Shown here piece by piece: positions 17,905-25,565 of a stretch of 64,000 nucleotides of DNA (its first letter is position 1; each line of letters opens with the position of its first letter). The stretch is from Thiomicrorhabdus sp963677355 (GTDB lineage Bacteria > Pseudomonadota > Gammaproteobacteria > Thiomicrospirales > Thiomicrospiraceae). The stretch is from NCBI GenBank assembly GCA_963677355.2, contig CAXXXQ010000002.1, forward strand, positions 558,001 to 622,000. The letters run 5' to 3'. The position numbers were made by a program, and so were the translations under genes. The notes beneath the pieces were generated by a model, which saw only the letters and a program-made list of their open reading frames with translations, had not been told where the DNA came from and made no database searches.

Positions 17905-18561
17905 TTAATTGATATTACCGGTTTCCATTTCGGAATAGATAATGGCATCAAACTCTTCTTGTGAAATGTGAGTCGGTGTATATTCAAAACCGGCATTAAC
18001 CACCAAACTATAGAAACTTCTCAGGTGGTTTCTTGAGCCTTTCAGCAAGTTGTTATAGGTATTGATAATGTCTTCTTGTTTGATGACGTTAAGCTGTTCG
18101 TTAATATCGGCAATATCCAATTCTTCTATTTCAGTACCGACTTTGAGTGCATTTTCAAAGCTTTCAGAGCCATAAGCGACCAATGCGTGGAAAAGTTGGG
18201 TAAAGGCAGGATCGGTATAAACACCGACTGTATCGTCTTGTACCGGATCTTTAATACCGTACTTGCTTAACAGTTTAGCAACGGCATCGGTATGGCTTTG
18301 TTCGGAGTTGGAGATATTTTGAAAGATTGGAGTACCCCATACTCCGTAAAGAGTGAGGTAAACGTCTCGCGCCAACTTCTCTTCTTCACGCATGAATTTC
18401 AAACTAGTGGCTTCCAGACTGCTAATTTGAGTAACGCTTTGTGTCTGGTTGGATCCTTTATTCCACTTGCCGAACTGTTTGCCGCCGGCAATTGCATATG
18501 GGCTGCTAACTGCTAGAATTGCACAAGAGATAATTGCGGTATTAAAGAATGATTTTTTCAT
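17905..18561 (-). CDS. Secreted DUF2202 protein (ferritin-like fold), copy 2
   Basis: A 218-residue paralogue of the protein at 16930; the domains agree at most positions from SSLEATSLKFMREEEKLARDVYL to the C-terminus, indicating a gene duplication. A signal peptide (about 1-26) precedes a different, Lys/Gln-rich linker (GGKQFGKWNKGSNQTQ). The ferritin-like motifs EEEKLARD and SEQSHTD (Glu87, His90) are kept, so both copies may be active. It has its own terminator. The signal and linker have diverged much more than the domain, suggesting selection on the domain. Function unknown; metal binding or peroxide defence outside the cytoplasm is a guess. Confidence 0.88.
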   Translation of the reverse strand: MKKSFFNTAIISCAILAVSSPYAIAGGKQFGKWNKGSNQTQSVTQISSLEATSLKFMREEEKLARDVYLTLYGVWGTPIFQNISNSEQSHTDAVAKLLSKYGIKDPVQDDTVGVYTDPAFTQLFHALVAYGSESFENALKVGTEIEELDIADINEQLNVIKQEDIINTYNNLLKGSRNHLRSFYSLVVNAGFEYTPTHISQEEFDAIIYSEMETGNIN

Positions 18562-18966
18562 TTTAACCTTCCTATAGATCTATCTGTCTGATTAAGTAGA
18601 TATTGAAGGGTCAAAAATGAGGGAAGGGACTGATAGTATGAATACTATTTGGCAACCGGCTATCTAAATAATTTAGAAAAATTTAGACCCTTGGCTTTCC
18701 GTCCTTGCTTCACAACAAGTTTGGCTCAACAAATAATGTACGATGAACGTTGAAGATTCGTTATCGACGTGGGTATAGAATAGGGTCAAGTCATGTGATT
18801 ATTAATCACCCTTGAGGGTGAAATTTTATGAAAAATCACTTTATTTTGTTAAGGTTATCAGTTATTCAATATGCCGTGACATCAATCTTTTTTATTATTG
18901 TTTAAAAAGTAATATCAATTACTTACTGAACTTATTTATAGTTACTTATAAAATTAGGTAATACTC
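18562..18966. other. 405-base AT-rich divergent intergenic region
   Basis: This gap separates DUF2202 copy 2 (minus) from the L,D-transpeptidase (plus) and must contain promoters for both. It holds a small hairpin TCACCC-TTGA-GGGTGA at 18806-18821 and a possible 25-codon frame at 18828-18905. The base composition is more AT-rich than the flanking transporter genes. Nothing else is recognised. Confidence 0.6.
18828..18905 (+). CDS. Possible 25-residue hydrophobic peptide
   Basis: A short frame encoding MKNHFILLRLSVIQYAVTSI then FFIIV, hydrophobic towards the C-terminus as in small membrane peptides. A GAGGGTG element precedes the ATG by seven to nine bases but is buried in the right arm of the hairpin at 18806-18821. 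AT-rich sequence yields such frames by chance, so this is a weak candidate only. Confidence 0.2.
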   Translation: MKNHFILLRLSVIQYAVTSIFFIIV

Positions 18967-19452
18967 TTGTCGATAAGCAAAATTGAAATTTCTATCGCAC
19001 TACAACAGCTCACCCTTTTTGGCTGCGACGGTACGGAAATAAAGTATCCCATCAGTAGCGGCTTGAATGGCACCGGTTGTCAGAAAGGCTCAGGTAAAAC
19101 TCCTTTGGGGCGTCATTTGATCCGCGCCAAAATTGGTGCCGGTATGGCGGAGAATAGTGTTTTTATCGGCAGAAGGCCTACCGGTGAAGTTTATTCGCCG
19201 GAACTGGCGGCACAATTTCCGGATCGGGATTGGATATTAACCCGCATCCTATGGTTATCGGGTACTGAAAAAGGCTACAACCGTTTGGGTAAAGTCGATA
19301 CAATGCAACGTTATATTTATATACACGGCACTCCGGATAGTGAACCGATGGGGGTGCCGGTTTCCCACGGTTGCATCCGTATGCGTAACCGGGATCTTAT
19401 GGAGTTGTTTGATTTGGTAGAGGTTTATACTCCAGTGGAGATAGTCGATTGA
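18967..19452 (+). CDS. L,D-transpeptidase (YkuD domain)
   Basis: A 161-residue protein that is essentially only a YkuD catalytic domain. The family motif HGTPDSEPMG (His120) and SHGCIRMRN with the nucleophile Cys136 are intact. These enzymes form 3-3 cross-links in peptidoglycan or attach proteins to it. No signal peptide or membrane anchor is seen from the TTG start at 18967, which is unusual for a periplasmic enzyme; similar short YkuD proteins exist in proteobacteria. Its stop overlaps the start of the next permease gene by four bases, so it is translationally coupled to a peptide-type ABC transporter. Confidence 0.88.
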   Translation: MSISKIEISIALQQLTLFGCDGTEIKYPISSGLNGTGCQKGSGKTPLGRHLIRAKIGAGMAENSVFIGRRPTGEVYSPELAAQFPDRDWILTRILWLSGTEKGYNRLGKVDTMQRYIYIHGTPDSEPMGVPVSHGCIRMRNRDLMELFDLVEVYTPVEIVD

Positions 19453-20372
19453 TCTCATATTTTTTCAGGTTATTGGCTTCAGTTGTTTTCGTCTCCTGGA
19501 TTGTAGGCACGTTGGTCTTTTTCCTGATCCATCTCGTACCGGGTGATCCGGTTGCCGTCATGCTGGGCGACTGGGCAAGTCCCGCCGATGAACAGGCTTT
19601 GCGAGAGCAGCTTGGCTTGCATCAACCAATTCTGGTCCAGTACGGACACTATATGAGCGGACTGCTGCATTTTGATCTCGGCAACTCCCTGTTCTTTCAA
19701 CAACCGGTCTCGGCGTTAATTGCAGAGCGTTTTCCAATGACCTTGCAACTGGCCGTCATGGCATTGCTGGTTGCGGTATTGATTGCCTTTCCTTTGGGGA
19801 TTTGGGCGGCTTTAAAAGCAGGAAAGTGGCCGGATCATCTGTCGATGACGGTTTCGCTGATTGGTGTCTCCATTCCCAACTTCTGGCTCGGACCGATGCT
19901 AATCCTGTTGTTTTCTCTATCTTTAGCTTGGCTGCCGGTTAGTGGTTCCGAACAGCCCTTGTCCTGGGTTTTGCCAGCCGTAACGTTAGGTACGGCTCTG
20001 GCGGCGATTCTGGCGCGCATGTTACGAGCGTCCTTGTTGGAAGTAATGCATGAAGACTATATCCGCACCGCTCAAGCCAAGGGTTTGAGTTCTACTCTGG
20101 TGTACGGCAAGCACGCCTTGCTGAATGCTTTGCTGCCGGTGGTGACCATTCTCGGTCTGCAACTGGGAACTTTGTTAGGCGGCGCGGTCATTACCGAGGT
20201 GGTATTTGATTGGCCGGGTCTGGGGCAACTATTGGTCGAGTCGATTCAACGTCGTGATTATCCAGTGGTGCAGGGTTGTATTCTGGTGATCAGTGTCGCC
20301 TACATTACCATCAATGGATTGACCGAGTTGGTGTACGCTTGGCTGGACCCGAGAATTCGGGTCGCTTCTTAA
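19449..20372 (+). CDS. Peptide-type ABC transporter permease (DppB/OppB-like)
   Basis: A 307-residue inner-membrane permease of the DppB family with six predicted helices. It opens RLLASVVFVSWIVGTLVFFLIHLVPGDPVAVMLG, the family signature, and has the EAA loop near HEDYIRTAQAKGLSSTLVYGKHALLNALLPVV. The TTG start overlaps the stop of the L,D-transpeptidase. It pairs with the DppC-like gene 21 bases downstream. No ATPase gene (DppD/DppF type) is present in the window, so the transporter must use ATPases encoded elsewhere. Substrate is unknown; the binding protein is probably the one at 15314. Confidence 0.94.
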   Translation: MISYFFRLLASVVFVSWIVGTLVFFLIHLVPGDPVAVMLGDWASPADEQALREQLGLHQPILVQYGHYMSGLLHFDLGNSLFFQQPVSALIAERFPMTLQLAVMALLVAVLIAFPLGIWAALKAGKWPDHLSMTVSLIGVSIPNFWLGPMLILLFSLSLAWLPVSGSEQPLSWVLPAVTLGTALAAILARMLRASLLEVMHEDYIRTAQAKGLSSTLVYGKHALLNALLPVVTILGLQLGTLLGGAVITEVVFDWPGLGQLLVESIQRRDYPVVQGCILVISVAYITINGLTELVYAWLDPRIRVAS

Positions 20373-20393
20373 GGTTTATGTATAAGGTTTAGC

Positions 20394-21212
20394 ATGGCGA
20401 AATATTTAAATCTCAGAAGTTTCAGTTACCTGATTGTTGTTGTCTGGCTGGCGATGGCGCTGGCCGGTTTTCTGATTGGCGAGAGTGCCAATCAAGTTTC
20501 GTTAAACCAGTTTCTAAGCGGGCCGACCGCATATGCGTGGTTAGGCAGTGACGAATTGGGACGTCCGGTATTGGAACGCGTGATATTGGGGGCACAGACC
20601 TCACTGTTTGTTGCTATCGGTGTGGTGTTCTTTTCGGCAATTATCGGCACCTCGATTGGGGTTTTGAGTGGTTATCTCGGCGGCTGGTTTGATCGCATTA
20701 CCACCAAGGTGATTGATGTCTTTTTAGCGTTTCCGGGGCTACTGTTGGCCATTGCCTTAGCGGCGGTGTTGGGGCCGGGTATTGAGAATGTGGTCTTCGC
20801 TCTGGTGGTGGTCGGTTGGGTTGGCTATGCGCGTTTAGCGCGTGCGCAAACTCTAAGTATTCGTCATCGTGAACATATTCAGGCAGCCCGAGCTTTGGCG
20901 GTGCCGGTGCCGATCATGTTATACCGTCATGTTTTGCCTTTGATTCTGGCACCGTTGGGTGTGGAGGCGACTTTCGGTGTGGCCGGAGCGGTTATTTCGG
21001 AAGCAGGGCTGTCTTTCCTTGGTTTAGGAGTGCAACCCCCGGATGCGTCTTGGGGGAATATGATCAAAGAGGGGACGCGTTATTTGTTGGTAGCGCCGCA
21101 TTTGGTATTGGCACCGGGGATTGCGTTGATGTTGGTGGTCTTAGCGGTTAATCTCATCGGTGATCAATGGCGCGACTATCTGGACGTTCGTTCTAAATCT
21201 CAACAAAATTAA
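20394..21212 (+). CDS. Peptide-type ABC transporter permease (DppC/OppC-like)
   Basis: A 272-residue permease with six predicted helices, partner of the DppB-like protein. Visible family text includes WLGSDELGRPVLERVILGAQTSL, VFLAFPGLLLAIALAAVLGPG, and the EAA loop REHIQAARALAVPVPIMLYRHVLPLI followed by EAGLSFLGLGVQPPDASWGNM. It is the last gene of the coupled run; a change to AT-rich accessory DNA follows directly. The missing ATPase subunits are not seen downstream. Confidence 0.94.
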   Translation: MAKYLNLRSFSYLIVVVWLAMALAGFLIGESANQVSLNQFLSGPTAYAWLGSDELGRPVLERVILGAQTSLFVAIGVVFFSAIIGTSIGVLSGYLGGWFDRITTKVIDVFLAFPGLLLAIALAAVLGPGIENVVFALVVVGWVGYARLARAQTLSIRHREHIQAARALAVPVPIMLYRHVLPLILAPLGVEATFGVAGAVISEAGLSFLGLGVQPPDASWGNMIKEGTRYLLVAPHLVLAPGIALMLVVLAVNLIGDQWRDYLDVRSKSQQN

Positions 21213-21391
21213 TCTACTTTTTATTTAGTTAATTTCTTTACAAGATTATACGTATCCAATAAAGTCTTTAACTTAAAAAGGTTGTATAAAGAACTTCTTT
21301 TTTAGATGAAATACAAAGGCATAATTGCCCCATAAGTATGGGCAGTCTAGTTTGCCGTTATACAATCCATTTTAATGAGGAGGAAGATATA

Positions 21392-21772
21392 GTGAAACAA
21401 GCAGTTATCGTGGTAGGGAGTCACTATGTTGGGAAAAGCAAAACTATTAATCTTTACTTGAAGCCTAAGTTGAACATAAAAGAAAGGGAGCATATTTTTT
21501 CATTTAATGGTAAGCCCGGTTTTATTCTCTCTCAAAGCTTTGAAGAAGCCCGAAGAGATGTGGATTATGTGGTTGGAAAATATGCTGAAAATTATGATTA
21601 TTTAGTACTAGCAGCTAGGCCTGATAACGAGAACCCTTCAGATCTGCTAGAAGCAATGGAAAAACTATCAAAGGCTGGTTTTACAGTACATACAGTAATT
21701 ATTAATCCTGAGAATGATGAAGGTTATTATGCTCAGAAGTCTGATGAAATTATTAGGTATCTAAAAGGCTAG
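21392..21772 (+). CDS. Small P-loop protein of unknown function
   Basis: A protein of about 126 residues that I do not recognise. It begins KQAVIVVGSHYVGKSKTINL, where GSHYVGKS (9-16) fits a Walker A nucleotide-binding loop GxxxxGKS after a hydrophobic strand. A later strand YDYLVLAARPDN could act as Walker B, and VHTVIINPEND is a further strand, so a minimal P-loop NTPase fold is plausible. A GTG at 21392 with GAGGAGGAAG upstream is preferred over an in-frame ATG at 21338. The gene is AT-rich relative to its left neighbours and lies in a small accessory patch. Confidence 0.68.
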   Translation: MKQAVIVVGSHYVGKSKTINLYLKPKLNIKEREHIFSFNGKPGFILSQSFEEARRDVDYVVGKYAENYDYLVLAARPDNENPSDLLEAMEKLSKAGFTVHTVIINPENDEGYYAQKSDEIIRYLKG

Positions 21773-21975
21773 GAATAAAAAACGTTTCATACGAATAGTC
21801 TCTACTATTATGACTTATCTCGGGTTAACTTAATTAAATGCAAGATAGTAAAAAAGAAAGAGGAGATATGGAGTATTGGCAATAAGAACAAGATGGTGTA
21901 AATAAAAAATCATAACAAAATAATCATGTTTACTGTGACACAGTTAAGCTGAATATTTAAATGGCTAAGGAAATT

Positions 21976-22353
21976 ATGAAAAAATCCATAATAGCAGGGA
22001 CAATAGCGACGATTCTAGGTGGGCTTGTTCTTATGATTGTTCAAAGTAACCTGACTGATAAAAAAATTGAAAATCTTTCCATGTTTTCGTCCGTACTTTA
22101 TCCTGTAGAAATAAACCTTACCGGCTCAAATAACGATATAAATCTATCTAACGGTGGTTTGTCTGGTATTTCTCAAAATATAAATATCTTAGGTAGTAAC
22201 TCATCTCGTGAAGTCTTTATTGGCGAAAATCAAACTGTGGCCTTAAGAATTTTTGGGTCGAATAATACAGTCAATATTGATAGAAGTGTTTTTACAAATG
22301 TCTCAATATCAGAAGTAGGTAGTAATAATAGTATTGTTAAATCAGTGTGGTAA
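21976..22353 (+). CDS. Membrane-anchored GSNN-repeat protein of unknown function
   Basis: A protein of about 125 residues with one N-terminal membrane segment (about 4-23) and a repetitive outer part. The tetrapeptide GSNN/GSNS recurs at residues 50, 73, 94 and 115, so the spacing is 23, 21 and 21 residues, each unit being beta-prone and Asn/Ser-rich (for example RIFGSNNTVNI). This looks like a short beta-solenoid, reminiscent of DUF3060-type repeats. An ATG at 21976 with AAGGA five bases upstream is preferred over an ATG at 21961. Codon use is AT-rich. I cannot name a function; a surface or periplasmic role is inferred from the topology. Confidence 0.65.
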   Translation: MKKSIIAGTIATILGGLVLMIVQSNLTDKKIENLSMFSSVLYPVEINLTGSNNDINLSNGGLSGISQNINILGSNSSREVFIGENQTVALRIFGSNNTVNIDRSVFTNVSISEVGSNNSIVKSVW

Positions 22354-22717
22354 GAGAATTAACAAGTCAATCAATCAATGGGGTCACAATCAATGGGGGG
22401 CAGACTTGAATGATTTGGTAAATTGATAAGCCTTTTTATTTTTTTCTTTGCCTTAATTTCATTTATAGGCTTCTCGTGACTTTTTGCTGTTCGGCAAAAA
22501 GTAACCAAAAAACGAACCCCGCTCCATAAATTGGCAAGTTCTAAACTTGTTCACTCAAACTCCAAAACTCGCAAAACAAGTTTTGCTCAAACAAATGGAG
22601 TTTTTAACCGTTCACTTCGTTAAGACCTTTGCACAATTTATTACAAGGGGATTTTTGGCGTTTGCCGATGCATTGTGCAATTCTTTGGACAGACAAAGAA
22701 AATAAGAAGAGGAAGAG
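22354..22717. other. Non-coding gap containing a palindrome-rich element
   Basis: No gene is seen between the GSNN-repeat gene and the MOSC gene. The left 110 bases are AT-rich with no features I can name. The right part, from about 22471, is the nested inverted-repeat element described separately. Confidence 0.7.
22471..22700. repeat. Palindrome-mosaic intergenic element
   Basis: A block of perfect inverted repeats: ACTTTTTGC/GCAAAAAGT (22479-22502), CAAGTT/AACTTG (22535-22549), AAACTCC/GGAGTTT (22557-22603) enclosing GCAAAAC/GTTTTGC (22571-22586), TTAAC/GTTAA (22604-22623), and TTGCACAAT/ATTGTGCAA (22629-22680) enclosing GGC/GCC. From memory the GCAAAAAGTAACCAAAAAACG portion resembles an intergenic sequence repeated in many proteobacterial genomes. 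No second copy is visible in this window. It could be a mobile repeat or a structured RNA. Confidence 0.6.
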
Positions 22718-23167
22718 TTAGAAACGTTTTAGAAGGGTGACGGGGTCGCCGATTTGGATTTCGCCTTTGCGTAGTACTCGACATCTTGCTCCGCCGCGCC
22801 AGTCGGGTTTTAGAGCGTCTTCTAATCCCGGATGCAGGGCTTCCATTCTTGGGCAGGGGTCGGTTTCGGAGGTGATTTCCAGTAGTACCTTGCCGACCTG
22901 AAGTTGCTGGCCGATCATCTCTCGGGAGAAGTCAAAATCATCCACGAGCAGGTTAGCGCGACGTTCGGTCCAGTCTAAATCGGCACCACATTCCTGACAG
23001 GCTTGTTCCCAGCTTTTCAAAGAGAGCAGCGTCACGGCGGTGAGCTCGTTTTTTTGCCCTTGATAATCATTTTTCAAGCCGGTTTTTTCTTTGATTTTGA
23101 TGCTTTGATGCGTGGTGATTTCACCTTTGGATTCTTGGTGGGTCGCAATACCGATTAGTTTTGCCAT
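22718..23167 (-). CDS. MOSC-domain protein
   Basis: A 149-residue stand-alone MOSC domain, the beta-strand module found at the C-terminus of molybdenum cofactor sulfurases and in YiiM/YuaD-like proteins, which transfers or binds sulfur on a conserved cysteine. The expected cysteine is in SETDPCPRME, and the RRANLLVDDFDFS segment matches the family. Domain-only proteins of this length are common; substrates such as N-hydroxylated bases are known only for some relatives. It stands alone with its own upstream region before nagZ, which is divergent. Confidence 0.88.
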   Translation of the reverse strand: MAKLIGIATHQESKGEITTHQSIKIKEKTGLKNDYQGQKNELTAVTLLSLKSWEQACQECGADLDWTERRANLLVDDFDFSREMIGQQLQVGKVLLEITSETDPCPRMEALHPGLEDALKPDWRGGARCRVLRKGEIQIGDPVTLLKRF

Positions 23168-23321
23168 CTATATTCATTCCTATAATTAATCGACCATAGT
23201 ATAGAAACAGCTTGTTACAGTTTAGTGAAGCTTGTGTTTCCTTTTGTTTTTTTGGGTATCATATGGGCTGCAATTTTAATTCTGACTGATGAAGTGCAGA
23301 CAAGCATAAATAAGGGTAGCA

Positions 23322-24392
23322 ATGAAGCATATCACGGGTAAATCGATGTCTCTGGGCAGTGTCATGGTGGACATTGAAGGCACGCAGCTCCAAGAGCATG
23401 AAATTGAGCGTTTAATGGACCCGATGGTGGCCGGGGTGATTCTGTTCAGTCGCAACTTCGATTCGGTCGAGCAGATTCGCGAGTTGACCCAACAAATTCA
23501 CGATTTACGCCACCCTAAACTGCTGATTGCGGTCGATCACGAAGGCGGGCGGGTACAGAGGTTCAAAGAGGGCTTTACCCATATTCCGCCAATGCGGGTA
23601 TTGGGAGAACTATACGAGCAGGATGAAAAACGCAGTTATGACGCGGCCGAGAAAATAGGTTGGTTGTTGGCAGCAGAACTGTTGTCGGTAGGTGTGGATT
23701 TCAGTTTTGCACCGGTGGTTGATCTGGATTATGGCGGCAGTAAAGTGATTGGTGATCGCGCTTTTCACGGCAACCCGGTAACGGTCAGTAATCTGGCCTA
23801 TCATCTAATGAAAGGCATGCGTAGTGCGGGCATGGCTTCGGTCGCCAAACATTTTCCGGGGCACGGCTATATTGAAGCGGATACGCATTTCGAGGTCGCG
23901 GAGGATCGGCGTTCGTTGCCGGAAATTCAGCGTCACGATCTGCAACCGTTTTTACGTTTGATTGAAAACGGAGTCGATGCAGTGATGCCGGCGCATGTGA
24001 TTTATTCGCAAGTTGATGAGAATCCGGCCGGTTTTTCCGAGTACTGGTTGCAAGAGGTATTACGCAAACAGTGCCACTTTGAAGGCGCCATTATCAGTGA
24101 TGATATGAGCATGAAAGCGGCCACTGAGTACGGCAGTGCGACAGACCGGGTGAGGAAGGCATTGCAGGCGGGTTGTGATCTGGTGTTGGTCTGCAATGAT
24201 CCGCAAGCGGCAGACGAGGTATTGTCTAAAGTGCACTGGCGCTCGTCGATCTTGTCGCACGCCCGTCTGATTCGTTTACATGCGCACGGGCGCTTCGATT
24301 ACTCAAGACTGCGTTTTGATCCTCTCTGGCAAGCGGCCAGTACTTTAATTGAAAACTTGAATCAACAAAACGATCAACAGGATTTAATTTAG
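23322..24392 (+). CDS. nagZ: Beta-N-acetylhexosaminidase NagZ
   Basis: A cytoplasmic glycoside hydrolase family 3 enzyme of 356 residues (E. coli 341) that removes N-acetylglucosamine from anhydromuropeptides during murein recycling. Signatures: LLIAVDHEGGRVQRF, the catalytic-loop motif KHFPGHGYIEADTHFE, and the nucleophile region IISDDMSMKA. The next gene starts at the base after its stop codon, so nagZ and the MscS-type channel form an operon. Confidence 0.96.
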   Translation: MKHITGKSMSLGSVMVDIEGTQLQEHEIERLMDPMVAGVILFSRNFDSVEQIRELTQQIHDLRHPKLLIAVDHEGGRVQRFKEGFTHIPPMRVLGELYEQDEKRSYDAAEKIGWLLAAELLSVGVDFSFAPVVDLDYGGSKVIGDRAFHGNPVTVSNLAYHLMKGMRSAGMASVAKHFPGHGYIEADTHFEVAEDRRSLPEIQRHDLQPFLRLIENGVDAVMPAHVIYSQVDENPAGFSEYWLQEVLRKQCHFEGAIISDDMSMKAATEYGSATDRVRKALQAGCDLVLVCNDPQAADEVLSKVHWRSSILSHARLIRLHAHGRFDYSRLRFDPLWQAASTLIENLNQQNDQQDLI

Positions 24393-25544
24393 ATGGAATG
24401 GATGACTGAAATTTGGACGGAACTGGTCGCCATGTTTGGTGGTCAAGTCTGGTTACTTTTGCTTCTTAGTATTCTGACGGTGACGATTATCATCGATGTT
24501 GTGCAGCGTTATGTGCTTAAAACCGTGCATGTTCGTCTGGATTCAAGTGGCCATGTCTGGGTGGATAGTTTTGTCGATGCATCCCGCGCTCCGATCTCTT
24601 TCTTTATCTGGGTAACCGGTTTGATTTTGGCATTAACCACGACCATTACCCAGTTCGGGGTTTATACCGATCTGGTACCCTTTATTCTCGATTTCAAAGA
24701 GACGATTCTGACCTTATCGGTCGGTTGGTTTGTGATTCGTTTGGTGCAGCGTTTGGAACGCCACCTGAAAGAATTTGCGCGTGAAGATGATCGTTTGGAT
24801 GAGGTAACGGTTGAGGCTTTTGCCAAGATTATCAAATTGTTGGCGTTTATTCTGACCGGATTGTTCTTCCTGAACGCCTTTGGTGTCAGTTTGACCGGCT
24901 TGTTGGCATTCGGTGGGGTCGGTGGTATTGCCATCGGTTTTGCCGCCAAAGACTTGCTGGGCAATGTGTTCGGCGGTTTGATGCTGTATTTGGATAAACC
25001 TTTTACCGTCGGTGAGTGGATTCGTTCTCCTGACAAGGAAATCGAAGGCACGGTTGAACATATCGGTTGGCGCATGACCACGGTGCGCACCTTTGATAAA
25101 CGCCCGCTGTATATTCCGAACGGTATTTTTGCCAATATCGCCATTGAAAATCCGTCGCGTATGTCGAACCGTCGTATTAAAGAGACCATGGGTATTCGTT
25201 ATGCGGATGTTGCCAAAATGCGCGATATTATTCGCGATGTAAAGAAAATGCTGCAAGAGCATCCGGAAATAGACACCCGGCAGACTTTGATTGTGAACTT
25301 TAATGCCTTTGGTGCCTCGTCGCTGGATTTCTTTATTTATACTTTTACCAAGACTACAAACTGGGTACGTTTTCATGAAATCAAGCAGGATGTATTGCTG
25401 ACGATTAGCGAGATTGTCGAATCCCACGGCGCGGAAATGGCTTTCCCGACAAGAACCTTGCATATCGAATCGGTCAATAATGTCGAGGCGTTACAGATGG
25501 AGCAAGCGGAAACGCCGGCTGCTCCGCTTGAAGCAAAAAACTAG
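24393..25544 (+). CDS. MscS-family mechanosensitive channel
   Basis: A 383-residue inner-membrane protein of the small-conductance mechanosensitive channel family. Hydrophobic helices occupy about 15-35, 63-85, 100-120 and the pore region, where TGLLAFGGVGGIAIGFAAKDLLGNVFGGLMLYLDKPF is the MscS TM3 and beta-domain junction. It releases solutes under osmotic downshock. It is directly abutted to nagZ. A hairpin at 25573-25601 beyond the stop probably terminates it. An antisense frame of about 250 codons crosses this gene but has no family features. Confidence 0.93.
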   Translation: MEWMTEIWTELVAMFGGQVWLLLLLSILTVTIIIDVVQRYVLKTVHVRLDSSGHVWVDSFVDASRAPISFFIWVTGLILALTTTITQFGVYTDLVPFILDFKETILTLSVGWFVIRLVQRLERHLKEFAREDDRLDEVTVEAFAKIIKLLAFILTGLFFLNAFGVSLTGLLAFGGVGGIAIGFAAKDLLGNVFGGLMLYLDKPFTVGEWIRSPDKEIEGTVEHIGWRMTTVRTFDKRPLYIPNGIFANIAIENPSRMSNRRIKETMGIRYADVAKMRDIIRDVKKMLQEHPEIDTRQTLIVNFNAFGASSLDFFIYTFTKTTNWVRFHEIKQDVLLTISEIVESHGAEMAFPTRTLHIESVNNVEALQMEQAETPAAPLEAKN

Positions 25545-25565
25545 AGCCTGTCTTTTATTTGAATC

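Noticed and set aside
22354..22717. CRISPR array considered because of the dense repeats
   Set aside because: The repeats are inverted pairs of different sequences, not identical direct repeats with spacers, and no cas gene is near.
24662..25463. Two long minus-strand frames of 175 and 249 codons across the MscS channel gene
   Set aside because: They are antisense to a clear MscS-family gene, have no family motifs, and arise from codon bias of the sense strand.
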